DNA of 64,000 nt from Rhizobium sp. 007 (GTDB taxonomy: Bacteria > Pseudomonadota > Alphaproteobacteria > Rhizobiales > Rhizobiaceae). The notes under the pieces are model-generated. The model worked only from the letters and a program-made list of their open reading frames with translations. It made no database searches and was not told where the DNA came from. The position numbers were made by a program, and so were the translations under genes. The stretch covers positions 2,418,001 to 2,482,000 of the forward strand of contig NZ_CP064187.1 in NCBI RefSeq assembly GCF_015353075.1, given 5' to 3'. Below, in pieces: positions 55,212-63,951 of the stretch. Numbering within the stretch: position 1 is the stretch's first letter; each line of letters starts with the position of its first letter.

Positions 55212-57553
55212 TTCACGCTCGCAGCAATGGTGCTCGCGCGCGCCTTTGACATCTTCCGGTATGTTGCCAGAGCCTGGCCGACCACCTGATCCATATTATA
55301 GTACTTGTATGTCGCGAGCCGACCGACAAAAGTTACGTCGCTACAACGTCGCGCAACAGCTTCATATTGCTTGTAGAGTTCCTGATTTTCCGGTCGAGGG
55401 ATGGGATAGTAGGGCTCCCCTTCTCTACCGGCGAACTCATAGGAAATGGTAGTCTTCGGATGGATCTGACCAGTCAGATGCTTGTATTCGGTAATCCTCG
55501 TATACGGCACCGTCTCCGAGGGATAGTTGATCACGCCGACTGGTAGCAGCCGTCTGGCATCATGTGTTTCGTGCCGGAACTCAAGGCTACGATATGGAAG
55601 ACGACCGAAGCGAAAATCAAAATATTCATCGATCGGGCCTGTGAAAATCGTATGCGCCGCCAGATTGTCCTTTCGGATGTCCGCGAATTCCGTGCCGAGC
55701 AATACAGTGATGCACTCGTGGTCCAACATTTTCTCGAACATCTCAGTGTAACCATGCAACGGCATGGCCTGGTAGGTGTCGAGGAAATATCGGTCGTCGT
55801 CGCTAACCCGTGCCGGGACACGCGACGTCACCGATCTGTCAAGCTGGGTCGGATCGAGACCCCATTGCTTGCGGGAGTATCCTTGGAAGAACGTGCGGTA
55901 GAGATCGTCACCGACCTGGGAGACCACCGCATCCTTCGCCGTTTCGATCGGATCGCAAGGTTCCGCACGAGCGGCCAAAAATAAGGCGGCCTCTGCGTCG
56001 TCCTTCAGATTGAGGCAATAGAGCCCGTTGAGGGTCGTTCGGTTGATGGGAACAGGCAATCGACGATCGCCAATATCGGCGAGCACACGGTGTTGGTACG
56101 GCCTCCAAGCCGTAAATTGTGACAGGTAGTCAAAAATTTCCAGACTGTTGGTATGAAAAATATGCGGTCCATATCGATGAACGAGGATGCCGTCTTCGTT
56201 GTGAAAATCGTACGCGTTGCCGCCGATATGCAGACGCTTATCACACAAAAGTACATGCTTCCCATCGGACGCCAATCTTTCTGCCATCACCGAGCCCGCA
56301 AAGCCCGCACCGACGATCAGGTAGTCGTAGGATGGCCTTGACCTGACGCTTGACTGTGAACAGGGGAACTGTGTGGGGGAATGCGGAGATGCGGACCGAC
56401 GGATGATGGCTTCCTCAACCAGCACGTTCATCGCATCAAACGTGTCGTCCCAAGACGAAGCGGCGAGAAGGATATCAACTGATCTCAGCCAGGCGCTGTC
56501 GAATTCTTTGAGAGCAAGCGCGTCGTCGCACGCTGTGGCAAACCCCTCGGCATCTCGCGCAAGAGCAACACCGGAAACGCCCCCGTATTGACGCACTACG
56601 TCAGCGACAGGCGTCGATACGATTGGTCGACCGGCAGCAAGATACTCCGGAGTCTTGGTAGGGCTTATTAAACGTGTTGCGTCGTTCAGAGCAAACGGCA
56701 TCAGTGCGACGTTCCAGCCCGACACATACGCTGGCAGTTCGCCGTATGCTTTTCGGCCGAGGTAATGGATGTTCGCCGCTTTGGGGAGGTCGTCGGGTGA
56801 AATCTTGACGATTGGCCCGATAAATACGAAAGAGAGGTCCGGCCTAGCGTTGGCTACAGCGCTTATTAGGCCGAGGTCAAGGCGCTCGTCGATGACACCA
56901 TAATATCCGAGCTTTGGACTGCTGATAGACCTTTGATCGGCCGGCTCCTCGAGGTTTCCACGAGCAGCGTGGAAATGGTCTGCATCGACGCTGGACGGGA
57001 AAGGATGAATATTGTCATGCAGATGCCGCTTAGCCTCATACAGGCTGTAGCCGCCCGTGAAGGCCACATCGGCGCGTGCAAGGAGTGCAGCCTCGGCGTC
57101 CTTGAGAGTTGGCGGCGCAAACTTGAAGTTGGCCAACTCGTCCATGCAATCGTAAATGACCGCCGCCGCATCGATGTGGCGAGCGAACCCATACATGAGC
57201 GGCGTATAGAACCATAGTATCGGACGGGCCACGCCATAGATCGACAGCAGTTCATCCAACAGTTTTCTTAGTTCGCGCTCCCTCTCGTCCTCGCCTAACC
57301 AGTGAGGAATTCGAGGACGTATGGCTTTCACCGCCGTCCCCTCAAACGGATGGATCTCCAGATAGGCTAAATGATGATCTGTGGGGATGAATTCCTCGAA
57401 ATAGAAGACCTGTCTATCGCGGGCGAAACGTTCCATCAAATGTTGCGGACGCTGCAGCACAAAATCCCAGCGCAAATGGGAAAAACATATGATCGGCGCC
57501 TTGCGTTGCAGGGCTTTATGGAGCCCTTGGGTGAATGAGCTGGAGAGATTCAT
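55208..57553 (-). CDS. Fusion: glycosyltransferase + UDP-galactopyranose mutase
   Basis: A 781-residue protein. Residues about 15-385 are a GT-B transferase of the TuaH-like type (FSHLRWDFVLQRPQHLMERF, YDCMDELANF, ISPTKTPEYLAAGRPIVSTP). After a Ser/Pro linker (about 386-407), residues 408-770 are UDP-galactopyranose mutase: FAD site YLIVGAGFAGSVMAERLAS, GGNAYDF, HRYGPHIFHTN and the GYSRKQWG block. It would make UDP-galactofuranose and hand it to the glycosyltransferase part or to neighbours. The following three-domain gene starts inside its last four bases. Confidence 0.9.
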   Translation of the reverse strand: MNLSSSFTQGLHKALQRKAPIICFSHLRWDFVLQRPQHLMERFARDRQVFYFEEFIPTDHHLAYLEIHPFEGTAVKAIRPRIPHWLGEDERERELRKLLDELLSIYGVARPILWFYTPLMYGFARHIDAAAVIYDCMDELANFKFAPPTLKDAEAALLARADVAFTGGYSLYEAKRHLHDNIHPFPSSVDADHFHAARGNLEEPADQRSISSPKLGYYGVIDERLDLGLISAVANARPDLSFVFIGPIVKISPDDLPKAANIHYLGRKAYGELPAYVSGWNVALMPFALNDATRLISPTKTPEYLAAGRPIVSTPVADVVRQYGGVSGVALARDAEGFATACDDALALKEFDSAWLRSVDILLAASSWDDTFDAMNVLVEEAIIRRSASPHSPTQFPCSQSSVRSRPSYDYLIVGAGFAGSVMAERLASDGKHVLLCDKRLHIGGNAYDFHNEDGILVHRYGPHIFHTNSLEIFDYLSQFTAWRPYQHRVLADIGDRRLPVPINRTTLNGLYCLNLKDDAEAALFLAARAEPCDPIETAKDAVVSQVGDDLYRTFFQGYSRKQWGLDPTQLDRSVTSRVPARVSDDDRYFLDTYQAMPLHGYTEMFEKMLDHECITVLLGTEFADIRKDNLAAHTIFTGPIDEYFDFRFGRLPYRSLEFRHETHDARRLLPVGVINYPSETVPYTRITEYKHLTGQIHPKTTISYEFAGREGEPYYPIPRPENQELYKQYEAVARRCSDVTFVGRLATYKYYNMDQVVGQALATYRKMSKARASTIAASVK

Positions 57554-57613
57554 TGCGGATCCGCCGTTTTATTAGAGGCCTTCTAACCTCCACTCTGGCG
57601 GTTTGTTCCGCAG

Positions 57614-58810
57614 TCATTTCTGCCCCGCATGCGAATCCATGACTTCGCAAAGCTTGCGGACCGAATGTGGCCACGTCCAATTGTCGAGTACAGCCTTGCG
57701 CGGGGAATAGTTTGAGAGGTTTTCAAGCATGCTCAAAATGCCATGGTCAAAGTCATCCGCTGCTGCAGTCGCTCCGGTTCGCGGCGTAATATACTGAAGG
57801 CCGCACACGAGTGCGCTATTAGCGAGAACAGGCAGGCCAGCGAGCATGTATTCGGTTAGGATCGCCGGCGCACCGTCATTGATGCCGCAGACCACACCGA
57901 TCTTTGCCTGGCTCATTAGACGGTTGACGTCTGCATATCGCACGCCGGGCGGACCAACAAAGTCGACGGCAATTCCCAAGGCTTGCACTTGTGCACGCAG
58001 AATATCCCCGAGTTCCCCATAGCCGCAGACGCAAAGTGCACGGATACCACTCGGAAGCTTAGCGAGCGCATCGAAAAGGATATCGTGGCGCTTGTAGGCT
58101 TGAGCGGCGGCTACATAGATAACGTCATATCGTCGAGGGCCATCGAGTGGATAAAATGTGCTGTCAGAGGCAAATTCCGGTCCAATCGGAAGGACCGCCG
58201 TCTTCATTTTCGGATGTCGCCGCTTCACCTCCTGCGACTGCCACAAGGCGCCGGTAAGCACGAGGTCGAAATGTTGGCTGATTGAACGTGGAACTCGCCA
58301 CGTGGGAGCATCGATAGAATTGTAGATTTTATAGCTGCTCTTGCATGCGACAAGTATATCTTCGGAAACGCCAAGCCCCCACACGCAGAGAATATCGGGA
58401 GCACCAAACGTAATGATGTGGGCCAGCATATCATTCGACGCGAATGGCGCCTCTGGGCCGTTCATTGCGAATGAACGGTGAACAAGAAACGGATTCGTCA
58501 GATCCTCTGGGGGCGGGTGGACGCCCCGCCAATGCGTCCAAATTTCGACGATGTCGACTATGCCCATCTTCAAGCAAGCAAGGGGCAGGCGTTCAATGTA
58601 ACCGCCCCGCACCATTACATCCTGGATTGGCTGTTCGGCAGTAGAAGGACTTCCCCGCGCTCCGCTGGCCCACTGACCTCGCAATTCCTCGATAGAAAGC
58701 GGCGAGGACGGCTCGTACCAGCCGGCCTGATAGTCGCTGATAACGACAAGACGCTTTTTGGTTAAATATTCGCTGTTCAATTCACGCCACTCCGTCCACC
58801 CACCGTCCAC
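57614..58810 (-). CDS. Glycosyltransferase, GT-B type
   Basis: A protein of up to 398 residues. The C-terminal half has the GT4-like nucleotide-binding pattern: RYDVIYVAAAQAYKRHDIL, CVCGYGELGDILRAQ, GDP-binding-like GINDGAPAILTEYMLAGLPV. The N-terminal half (LVVISDYQAGWYEPSSPLS) is the acceptor domain. The frame opens at a GTG at 58810 without a good ribosome site; a TTG at 58780 preceded by GGAG is an alternative start. It lies 60 bases upstream of the GT-mutase fusion and is probably the first gene of the glycan operon. Confidence 0.82.
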   Translation of the reverse strand: MDGGWTEWRELNSEYLTKKRLVVISDYQAGWYEPSSPLSIEELRGQWASGARGSPSTAEQPIQDVMVRGGYIERLPLACLKMGIVDIVEIWTHWRGVHPPPEDLTNPFLVHRSFAMNGPEAPFASNDMLAHIITFGAPDILCVWGLGVSEDILVACKSSYKIYNSIDAPTWRVPRSISQHFDLVLTGALWQSQEVKRRHPKMKTAVLPIGPEFASDSTFYPLDGPRRYDVIYVAAAQAYKRHDILFDALAKLPSGIRALCVCGYGELGDILRAQVQALGIAVDFVGPPGVRYADVNRLMSQAKIGVVCGINDGAPAILTEYMLAGLPVLANSALVCGLQYITPRTGATAAADDFDHGILSMLENLSNYSPRKAVLDNWTWPHSVRKLCEVMDSHAGQK

Positions 58811-59494
58811 CCATGACGCAGACCATTCCTTGCGGTTACTTCACAAGATCGATTCCGTGGCTGATCCGGCGATCGCTCTTTACCCATCGAATATGTTCGG
58901 AGGCGTACCGTCGGGATCGGTTTTCAACATGTACGGGACGACCGACGATATCAACGCGGCGGCAACGCCATCCGGCCGCAATTGCAGTTCAACAATGGTG
59001 GTCCAGGCTCCGTCGTCCATAGCCGCACCTCGTGAGATGATGAGCGGCTAACACCGGCGGTGTCGGTAAGTTCCGAATTTCCGCCCAAACCGGCTGTCAT
59101 TGTTCGCTCTTAGCTCCCATTAAAGGACGAACGGTGACCAGCGGGCGGCGCGCGCCTCGTCGAGCCTTGCGACCACAGCATCCGGCGACTGGATGCCTGC
59201 GCTAACAAGCGCGATGGCGTGCCTCAGTGCGGCCTGACCGTGCTCGCTTTGGACGTTAATGTGATTTCTCTCTGACCAACGGCAGGGGGGAGGAATGAAC
59301 TGACCCCATTAACTTGGACAGTTTAAAAGGCCAGGTCATCCGCGCAACAGGCAGGTCGCGCCTGGTCCATTCCCGACAAGGAAAGGGGCGTGCCTATAGA
59401 GGCATCCGGACGCGAACTCAGCGGCTTGTCCCGTAAGGAGGGCGACGACATAGCCGCGCAGCTCAACGTCGACCACTTTTCTTACACTAGATCT
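58811..59494. other. Interval without a confident gene; possible IS3-family end
   Basis: The frame at 58758-59051 (+) has a plausible but unrecognised stretch (YPSNMFGGVPSGSVFNMYG), perhaps the tail of a lost gene. At about 59296-59325 TGAACTGACCCC followed by ACTTGGACAG resembles the terminal repeat of IS3-type elements, without a transposase next to it. The operon promoter for the glycan genes should lie close to 58811-58900. Confidence 0.35.
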
Positions 59495-59519
59495 GGAACA
59501 TCCAAAGATAAACGAGGTT
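59495..59519 (+). promoter_or_regulatory. EcfG-type general stress promoter
   Basis: GGAAC at 59495-59499 and GTT at 59517-59519 with exactly 17 bases between. It lies 36 bases before the start of the Gly/Ser-rich secreted protein gene. Confidence 0.65.
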
Positions 59520-59555
59520 CGGGATAGGTGAAACGAAGCAAAATAGGAGAATCCA

Positions 59556-59843
59556 ATGCTTCTGAAACTCATCGCGGTCTCGGCACTTTCGATCGGTCTG
59601 GCAACTTCGGCCATGGCTCAGGCCAGCGGCGGCACAGGTGGAACTGGAGGAACCAGTGGTTCTGGCCAGTCCGACGGCGCTTCAGGTTCCGGTAGCGGAT
59701 CTGGCAACATGTCCGGTAGCGGATCCGGCACTTCCACCTCCGGCACGGGCGCTTCCGATAAAGACAAGGATTCGACCGGCAAGCAAGACTCTTCCGATTG
59801 CATTCAGGGCCAAGTCAAAGATGCCGCCGGCAATTGCCAGTAA
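59556..59843 (+). CDS. Gly/Ser-rich secreted protein
   Basis: A 95-residue protein with a signal peptide (MLLKLIAVSALSIGLATSAMA, cleavage near AMA-QA). Next is a low-complexity Gly/Ser/Thr segment (about residues 23-66), then a charged patch (SDKDKDSTGKQDSSD) and two Cys (CIQGQVKDAAGNC) that may form a disulphide loop. Such proteins are probably envelope or matrix components; the precise role is unknown. An EcfG-type promoter precedes it and a terminator-like hairpin follows. Confidence 0.75.
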   Translation: MLLKLIAVSALSIGLATSAMAQASGGTGGTGGTSGSGQSDGASGSGSGSGNMSGSGSGTSTSGTGASDKDKDSTGKQDSSDCIQGQVKDAAGNCQ

Positions 59844-59862
59844 AATCTGGCTCATCGAAGAA

Positions 59863-59886
59863 ACCCCGCGGTCAACTCTGCGGGGT
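59863..59886 (+). terminator. Terminator-like hairpin
   Basis: Stem ACCCCGC / GCGGGGT with a 10-base loop, 19 bases after the stop of the secreted protein gene, followed by a mixed CT tract. Likely the transcript end for that gene. Confidence 0.65.
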
Positions 59887-60219
59887 CTCTGTGCCGTTCC
59901 TTCAACTGCGCTTCCGTTTTTACCTATGAACGAGAGCGGCACCCGCTACCAAGGATCGATGCGAGGAAGGCCGAGATGGAGCGGTTTTCTGACAGCTATA
60001 AGGGCGAGCCGTCGCGTGAACATCCGAGTTAGACAGGATGTGGCGGAGTCGATCGCCTAAACTGCGGTGGGCCTCTCACTGTCTTTCTCCGGAATTCGAT
60101 TGTGGCCAGGTTCTTCGCGATCAGGCACGAGGTTTTAGGGTATTCGACACGTTTTTTGCGTCCTGCTCAGCATCATCGGTGTCGCTCAAAGGACCGCTAG
60201 CCGAAGCGAAAATACTTCT
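59887..60219. other. No gene seen
   Basis: Between the hairpin and the next promoter only short unconvincing frames are present, with no recognisable motif. Confidence 0.3.
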
Positions 60220-60244
60220 GGAACATTCGGGTGAAGCGGGAGTT
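60220..60244 (+). promoter_or_regulatory. EcfG-type general stress promoter
   Basis: GGAAC at 60220-60224 and GTT at 60242-60244 with 17 bases between, 48 bases before the membrane protein gene. It probably also drives the DUF892 gene downstream. Confidence 0.65.
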
Positions 60245-60292
60245 GGGAGCGCATTCAAAGAACGGTGAAAAAAATCTCTGGAGGCTTCTACC

Positions 60293-61216
60293 ATGTCCCA
60301 ACCATCCATCTCCCGCCTGCCGGGCGATACTCCGTATGCGGTTAACCCGGTAGACCCGCGTATTACGGCCACCATCAACAAGATATCATGGGGTGCAGTG
60401 TTCGCCGGCGTCGTTCTCGCACTCGCGGCCCAGTTCCTGCTTAATCTTCTCGGTGTCGGGATTGGCGCTGCAGTTCTCGACCCTACCACGTCGGACAATC
60501 CTACAGCGACCAGTTTCTCCATCATGGGGGGCCTCTGGTTCGTCGTTTCCGGCATCGTCGCCTCGTTTATCGGCGCATATGCTGCAAGCCGGCTGTCCGG
60601 CCGTCCCAGCAAGTCCACAGGCGGTTTCCACGGCATCACCTCCTGGGCCGTTACGACGCTAGTCATTCTCTACCTCCTGACCACCTCGGTTGGCGCACTC
60701 GTCGGCGGCGCCTTCAGCGGCCTTTCGAGCGTGGTCGGCGGTGTCGGCAAGACTGCAGCAACTGCGGCGACCACCGGAGCGTCTTCGATTGCCGCAGCAA
60801 CCGATCCGATGGCCGATATCGAACGGCAAATTCGCGAGGCCAGCGGTGGCTCCGACCCGCAAGCCCTTCAAGCGGCGGCAGTCACGGCGATGAAAGCCGT
60901 GGCAACGGGCGACCCGAGCAAGGTCAAGGACGCCAAGGCACGGGCCGCCGATGCTCTGGCGAAAGCTCAGAATATCCCTGTCGACCAGGCGCGGGCGAAG
61001 GTGGATGAATACGAGGCAAACTACAGGGCATCCGTCGATCAGGCAAAGCAGCAGGCTTTGGCGGCGGCAGAAACCACGACGAAGGTCGTGTCCAGCGGCG
61101 CCCTGCTCGGCTTCGTCGCACTCGTTCTCGGCGTGATTGCAGCTTGGTTCGGGGGGGTAGCTGGCACGAAACCAGGCCCCATCCTTGAAGAATATACACG
61201 CGGCCGAAACCTATAG
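60293..61216 (+). CDS. Membrane protein (rhizobial 'PhnA-like' family)
   Basis: A 307-residue protein. Hydrophobic segments lie near residues 33-60, 75-100, 115-135 and 265-288. Between the last two is a hydrophilic Ala-rich helical region (about 165-255, KAKDAKARAADAL-like repeats) likely to be a coiled-coil. Rhizobial relatives are often labelled PhnA-like, although I see no phosphonate-related motif. The EcfG-type promoter and the neighbouring DUF892 gene suggest a stress role in the envelope. Confidence 0.75.
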   Translation: MSQPSISRLPGDTPYAVNPVDPRITATINKISWGAVFAGVVLALAAQFLLNLLGVGIGAAVLDPTTSDNPTATSFSIMGGLWFVVSGIVASFIGAYAASRLSGRPSKSTGGFHGITSWAVTTLVILYLLTTSVGALVGGAFSGLSSVVGGVGKTAATAATTGASSIAAATDPMADIERQIREASGGSDPQALQAAAVTAMKAVATGDPSKVKDAKARAADALAKAQNIPVDQARAKVDEYEANYRASVDQAKQQALAAAETTTKVVSSGALLGFVALVLGVIAAWFGGVAGTKPGPILEEYTRGRNL

Positions 61217-61241
61217 TCATCTCAACACGAGGAACACGAAC

Positions 61242-61733
61242 ATGGCAGAACCTAAAAATCTTAGCGATCTCCTTTATGAGACCCTCATGGACATGTACTT
61301 CGCGGAAAAGCGGATACTGACGGCCCTGCCCGAGATGGCTGAAGCCGCGCAATCGCCTGATCTCAAGGAGGCATTCGAAACACATCTCGGTCAGAGCGAA
61401 GATCACGTAGCGCGCCTCGAACAGGCCTTCGAACTGATAGGCAAGCCAGCGCAGCCGAAGACCTGCAATGCCATCCTCGGCATCATCGAGGATGGCAAGG
61501 AAGTCATGGAGGCGTTCAAGGGGACGGCCGCCCTCGATCCGGGCCTGCTCGCCGCTGCGCAGGCTGTGGAACATTACGAGATCAGCCGCTACGGCACGAT
61601 GGTCACCTGGGCCGAGACGCTCGGTTTGGATGACGTAGCTGACCTCCTCGCGGAGACTCTTGACGAAGAAGAAACGACAGACGAACGGCTTACCGAGATC
61701 GCCAAAGCAACCGTCAACGCGCAGGCCGCCTGA
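61242..61733 (+). CDS. DUF892 / YciF-like ferritin-fold protein
   Basis: A 163-residue helical protein. Its start NLSDLLYETLMDMYFAEKRI and the pairs ETHLGQSEDHVARLEQAFE and EHYEISRYGTMVTWAE supply Glu/His ligands typical of YciE/YciF four-helix bundles. Relatives are induced by stress. The ATG at 61242 follows a GAGG-containing site, 25 bases after the membrane protein gene, so the two probably form one stress transcript. A decayed second copy of its tail lies at 31798-31854. Confidence 0.88.
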   Translation: MAEPKNLSDLLYETLMDMYFAEKRILTALPEMAEAAQSPDLKEAFETHLGQSEDHVARLEQAFELIGKPAQPKTCNAILGIIEDGKEVMEAFKGTAALDPGLLAAAQAVEHYEISRYGTMVTWAETLGLDDVADLLAETLDEEETTDERLTEIAKATVNAQAA

Positions 61734-62098
61734 TTGCCGGCGCGTGGTGACGGAAACGGGAGGTGCGCCAACGAGGTCGGTTGATCACTATGGCGCGCCG
61801 ACCCCTGGGGACCTAAATCAACGCATGCGATGCTGCAAATAACATATTCATCCGAAGGACTTGCCGCTTCTCAACCGGGACTTAGCGTTGGTGCAACGGG
61901 TATTTGATGCTGTTAGAGCCGAAGCCGGCGCCAAACCCGGCGACCAATCAACCGCAATCATCAACCCTTTTTCCCCCGCCGCTCTTACGTTGAAAAAAGT
62001 AGCGCGCTATGAGCAGCCTCCTGCTGTCCGAATAACGGTCGAACCTCGTGATCTTCGCATTGTTCCGACCGGGCCTTCTTACGGTGGAGGGCGTGCGT
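61734..62098. other. No intact gene; possible small-protein remnant
   Basis: A plus-strand frame from 61861 (TTG) reads LLNRDLALVQRVFDAVRAEAGAKPG, resembling the start of a family of small rhizobial proteins, but then loses similarity. Probably a decayed gene. Confidence 0.35.
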
Positions 62099-62809
62099 TC
62101 AGGATCCACCTTCGATCGTCATTCTGCTCAGCACCCGTTCGGGCGTCCCGTAGGCGGCACCGGCGAAAGCCTCCAGCGCACCCCTATCCCGAATTCTGAT
62201 GACACCCCGGTCGGAGTAGATGAGATTCTGCCCCTCAAGGACATGAAGAGCGTTCGTCACCCCCGGTCGTCTGACGGCCAGCATCACGGCGAGGAACTCG
62301 TGCGTCACGTCGATCCGGTGGCCGTCGACCCGGTCGTCGATCATGAGAATCCACCTCGCCAAGCGAGCGTCGATGCGTTGGACGGCGTTCGACAGCGCGG
62401 TATAGGCGGTCTGGGTGAACAGACTAAGAGCGAAGCGTTCCAGGATTCGTCTGACCTCGACGTTTTCCGCCAGGAGTTCCTGAAGGGCCTCGCGCTTTAT
62501 CCGATGACCTTTTCCGGACACCTGCATCATGAATTCGAAGGGATGCCGCTCCGCATCGAGTATCGCTACGAGCGGCGTGACACCGTCCCTTCCGACAAGC
62601 CCGATTTCCGTGCGTTCGCCGGCCGCAGACACGGCGACCATCGACGCCACTCCGTCTTCGGGAAAGTAATGGTGCGCGATAGGGGCGTCGAAACCGGCGA
62701 TATGGAAGTTTCGGGGAAGATCGATGGGTTCAAGCCTTGGGCGGATCGCATTCCAGGCGTCGGCGGACAGACCTGACAACAGGTGATTGCGGATAGCGGA
62801 TTGAAGCAT
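62099..62809 (-). CDS. Crp/Fnr-family transcriptional regulator
   Basis: A 236-residue regulator. An N-terminal cyclic-nucleotide-binding-type beta barrel (IAHHYFPEDGVASMVAVSAAG, EIGLVGRDGVTPLVA) leads to a dimer helix and a Crp-type helix-turn-helix (HEFLAVMLAVRRPGVTNALH, then DRGVIRIRDRGALE). No Cys cluster is present, so it is not an oxygen-sensing Fnr. The ATG at 62809 follows GGAGAACC; a long in-frame extension upstream is not family sequence. Its targets cannot be told from the sequence. Confidence 0.87.
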   Translation of the reverse strand: MLQSAIRNHLLSGLSADAWNAIRPRLEPIDLPRNFHIAGFDAPIAHHYFPEDGVASMVAVSAAGERTEIGLVGRDGVTPLVAILDAERHPFEFMMQVSGKGHRIKREALQELLAENVEVRRILERFALSLFTQTAYTALSNAVQRIDARLARWILMIDDRVDGHRIDVTHEFLAVMLAVRRPGVTNALHVLEGQNLIYSDRGVIRIRDRGALEAFAGAAYGTPERVLSRMTIEGGS

Positions 62810-63186
62810 CGCGGTTCTCCAGTACAGCGAGCGCAGAGCATTCCGATCGTCCGCGCGGGACCGCCATCGTACTATCCGCACGTGACTGTGCAACCGCAAG
62901 GAGTTCACGCCGGCATGTAATGAACTTCGTACCATAACAGGCCGACGCCGGAACGCATAGCATTTCCGCTCATTCCCCTGTTGCCGCCCAAGGGAGAACG
63001 GCATGAACGAGGCTGTCCTGGCATGCGCCACCCTGGAAGATCAGCTCGCATTGATACCCGCCGTCAAAGGTTCGCGATGACGTTTGAATGATCCGCGTCA
63101 GATGCGGACGACCTCGCGCAGGGACGCGCTGCGCATGGCTCGCCCGATCTACCCCTCGGCCTGGCGGCACGCATCGGCAAGGACTC
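62810..63186. other. No gene seen
   Basis: Only short frames. The Crp-family promoter should lie in 62810-62950. The stretch from 63060 on leads into the decayed histidine-kinase remnant. Confidence 0.3.
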
Positions 63187-63421
63187 TTGACGATCACGGT
63201 TTCGAACGGAGGCGACGCCATTCCGCCGGAGACGATGGAGCGGCTGTTCCAGCCCCTCTTCCGCGGCGGCGAGCCGGCGCCAGGCAGGACGGCCTCGGAC
63301 TAGGTCTCCACAACGCTTCCGAGATCGCCAAGGCCCATGCGTGGCACGCTCACCGTGACGTCCTCTCCAAAGGTGACCATGTTCGAGTTCCGGATGCCGA
63401 ACCTCCTGTAGGAACTGTGCC
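63187..63421 (+). pseudogene. Histidine kinase ATPase domain remnant
   Basis: Pieces of a C-terminal kinase domain are spread over three frames: LTITVSNGGDAIPPETMERL and FQPLFRGGE; then QDGLGLGLHNASEIAKAH; then GTLTVTSSPKVTMFEFRMPN before a stop. These match the G1/G2 boxes and end of an HATPase domain in the right order, so at least two frameshifts have broken the gene. The dimerisation domain and sensor are gone. Confidence 0.75.
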
Positions 63422-63492
63422 ACCGGGAGCTCGTGGCATATGGAACTTCCCGCGTCCTGCAGGATTTGGGATCGTGCAACCGGAGAACGTCA

Positions 63493-63951
63493 ATGCCCAA
63501 TCCAGAACAATCCCCAGCAGTGCAGTCTTTGAAAATCGAGCAGGCTTCCCAGCGCAAACGCGCGCTCAAGAGAGATCTGGCCAAGGGGCTGGAAGACACC
63601 TCCCCTGCTCAACCCGGTCTCAGCCACTCACAGTGCAATTCCTGTCGGCGGAGCCGACCTTGGTGAAGCCGAACGCGTCAAGCAGCAGCCCCTCGAGAGT
63701 GAGGAGAACTTCCCTCCCGTGAATGAACCCTTCGCTCAACGGGCGAAAGCGGTCCATCCGGTTATGGGTTCGACCGGTCACGAGGAGGTTCGCGGCGGAA
63801 ACGGCGTCGGAACGCATCGGGAACGGCACGGGTCGCGAACGCGAAGCTTCGGAGCTTCGTTCGCGAAGTCGAAGACAAGATCCGGCAGCAGCCTCTCGCC
63901 GCGGTGGCTGTCGTCGCCGCCCTCGCCTTCGTCTTCGTCGCGAAGCGCTAA
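63493..63951 (+). pseudogene. DUF883-like small membrane protein gene, frameshifted
   Basis: The frame opens with SQRKRALKRDLAKGLEDT, a pattern seen in small rhizobial proteins where it is followed by FPASDPVS. Here the frame slips and VSATHSAIPVGGADLGEAER continues in another frame, through NEPFAQRAKAVHPVMGSTGH. A second slip leads to the C-terminal DUF883-like ending DKIRQQPLAAVAVVAALAFV and a stop at 63951. All parts are in order, so it is one gene with at least two indels. GGAG precedes the ATG. Confidence 0.65.

Noticed and set aside
49708..58810. Reading the fusion proteins as assembly errors
   Set aside because: Three independent fusions in a row with intact motifs on both sides, plausible linkers and precise 4-base overlaps between genes argue for real fusions, although read-level proof is not available here.
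63411..63435. Possible fourth EcfG promoter (GGAAC-N17-GTG)
   Set aside because: The -10 element reads GTG instead of GTT and the downstream gene is broken; too weak to list as a feature.
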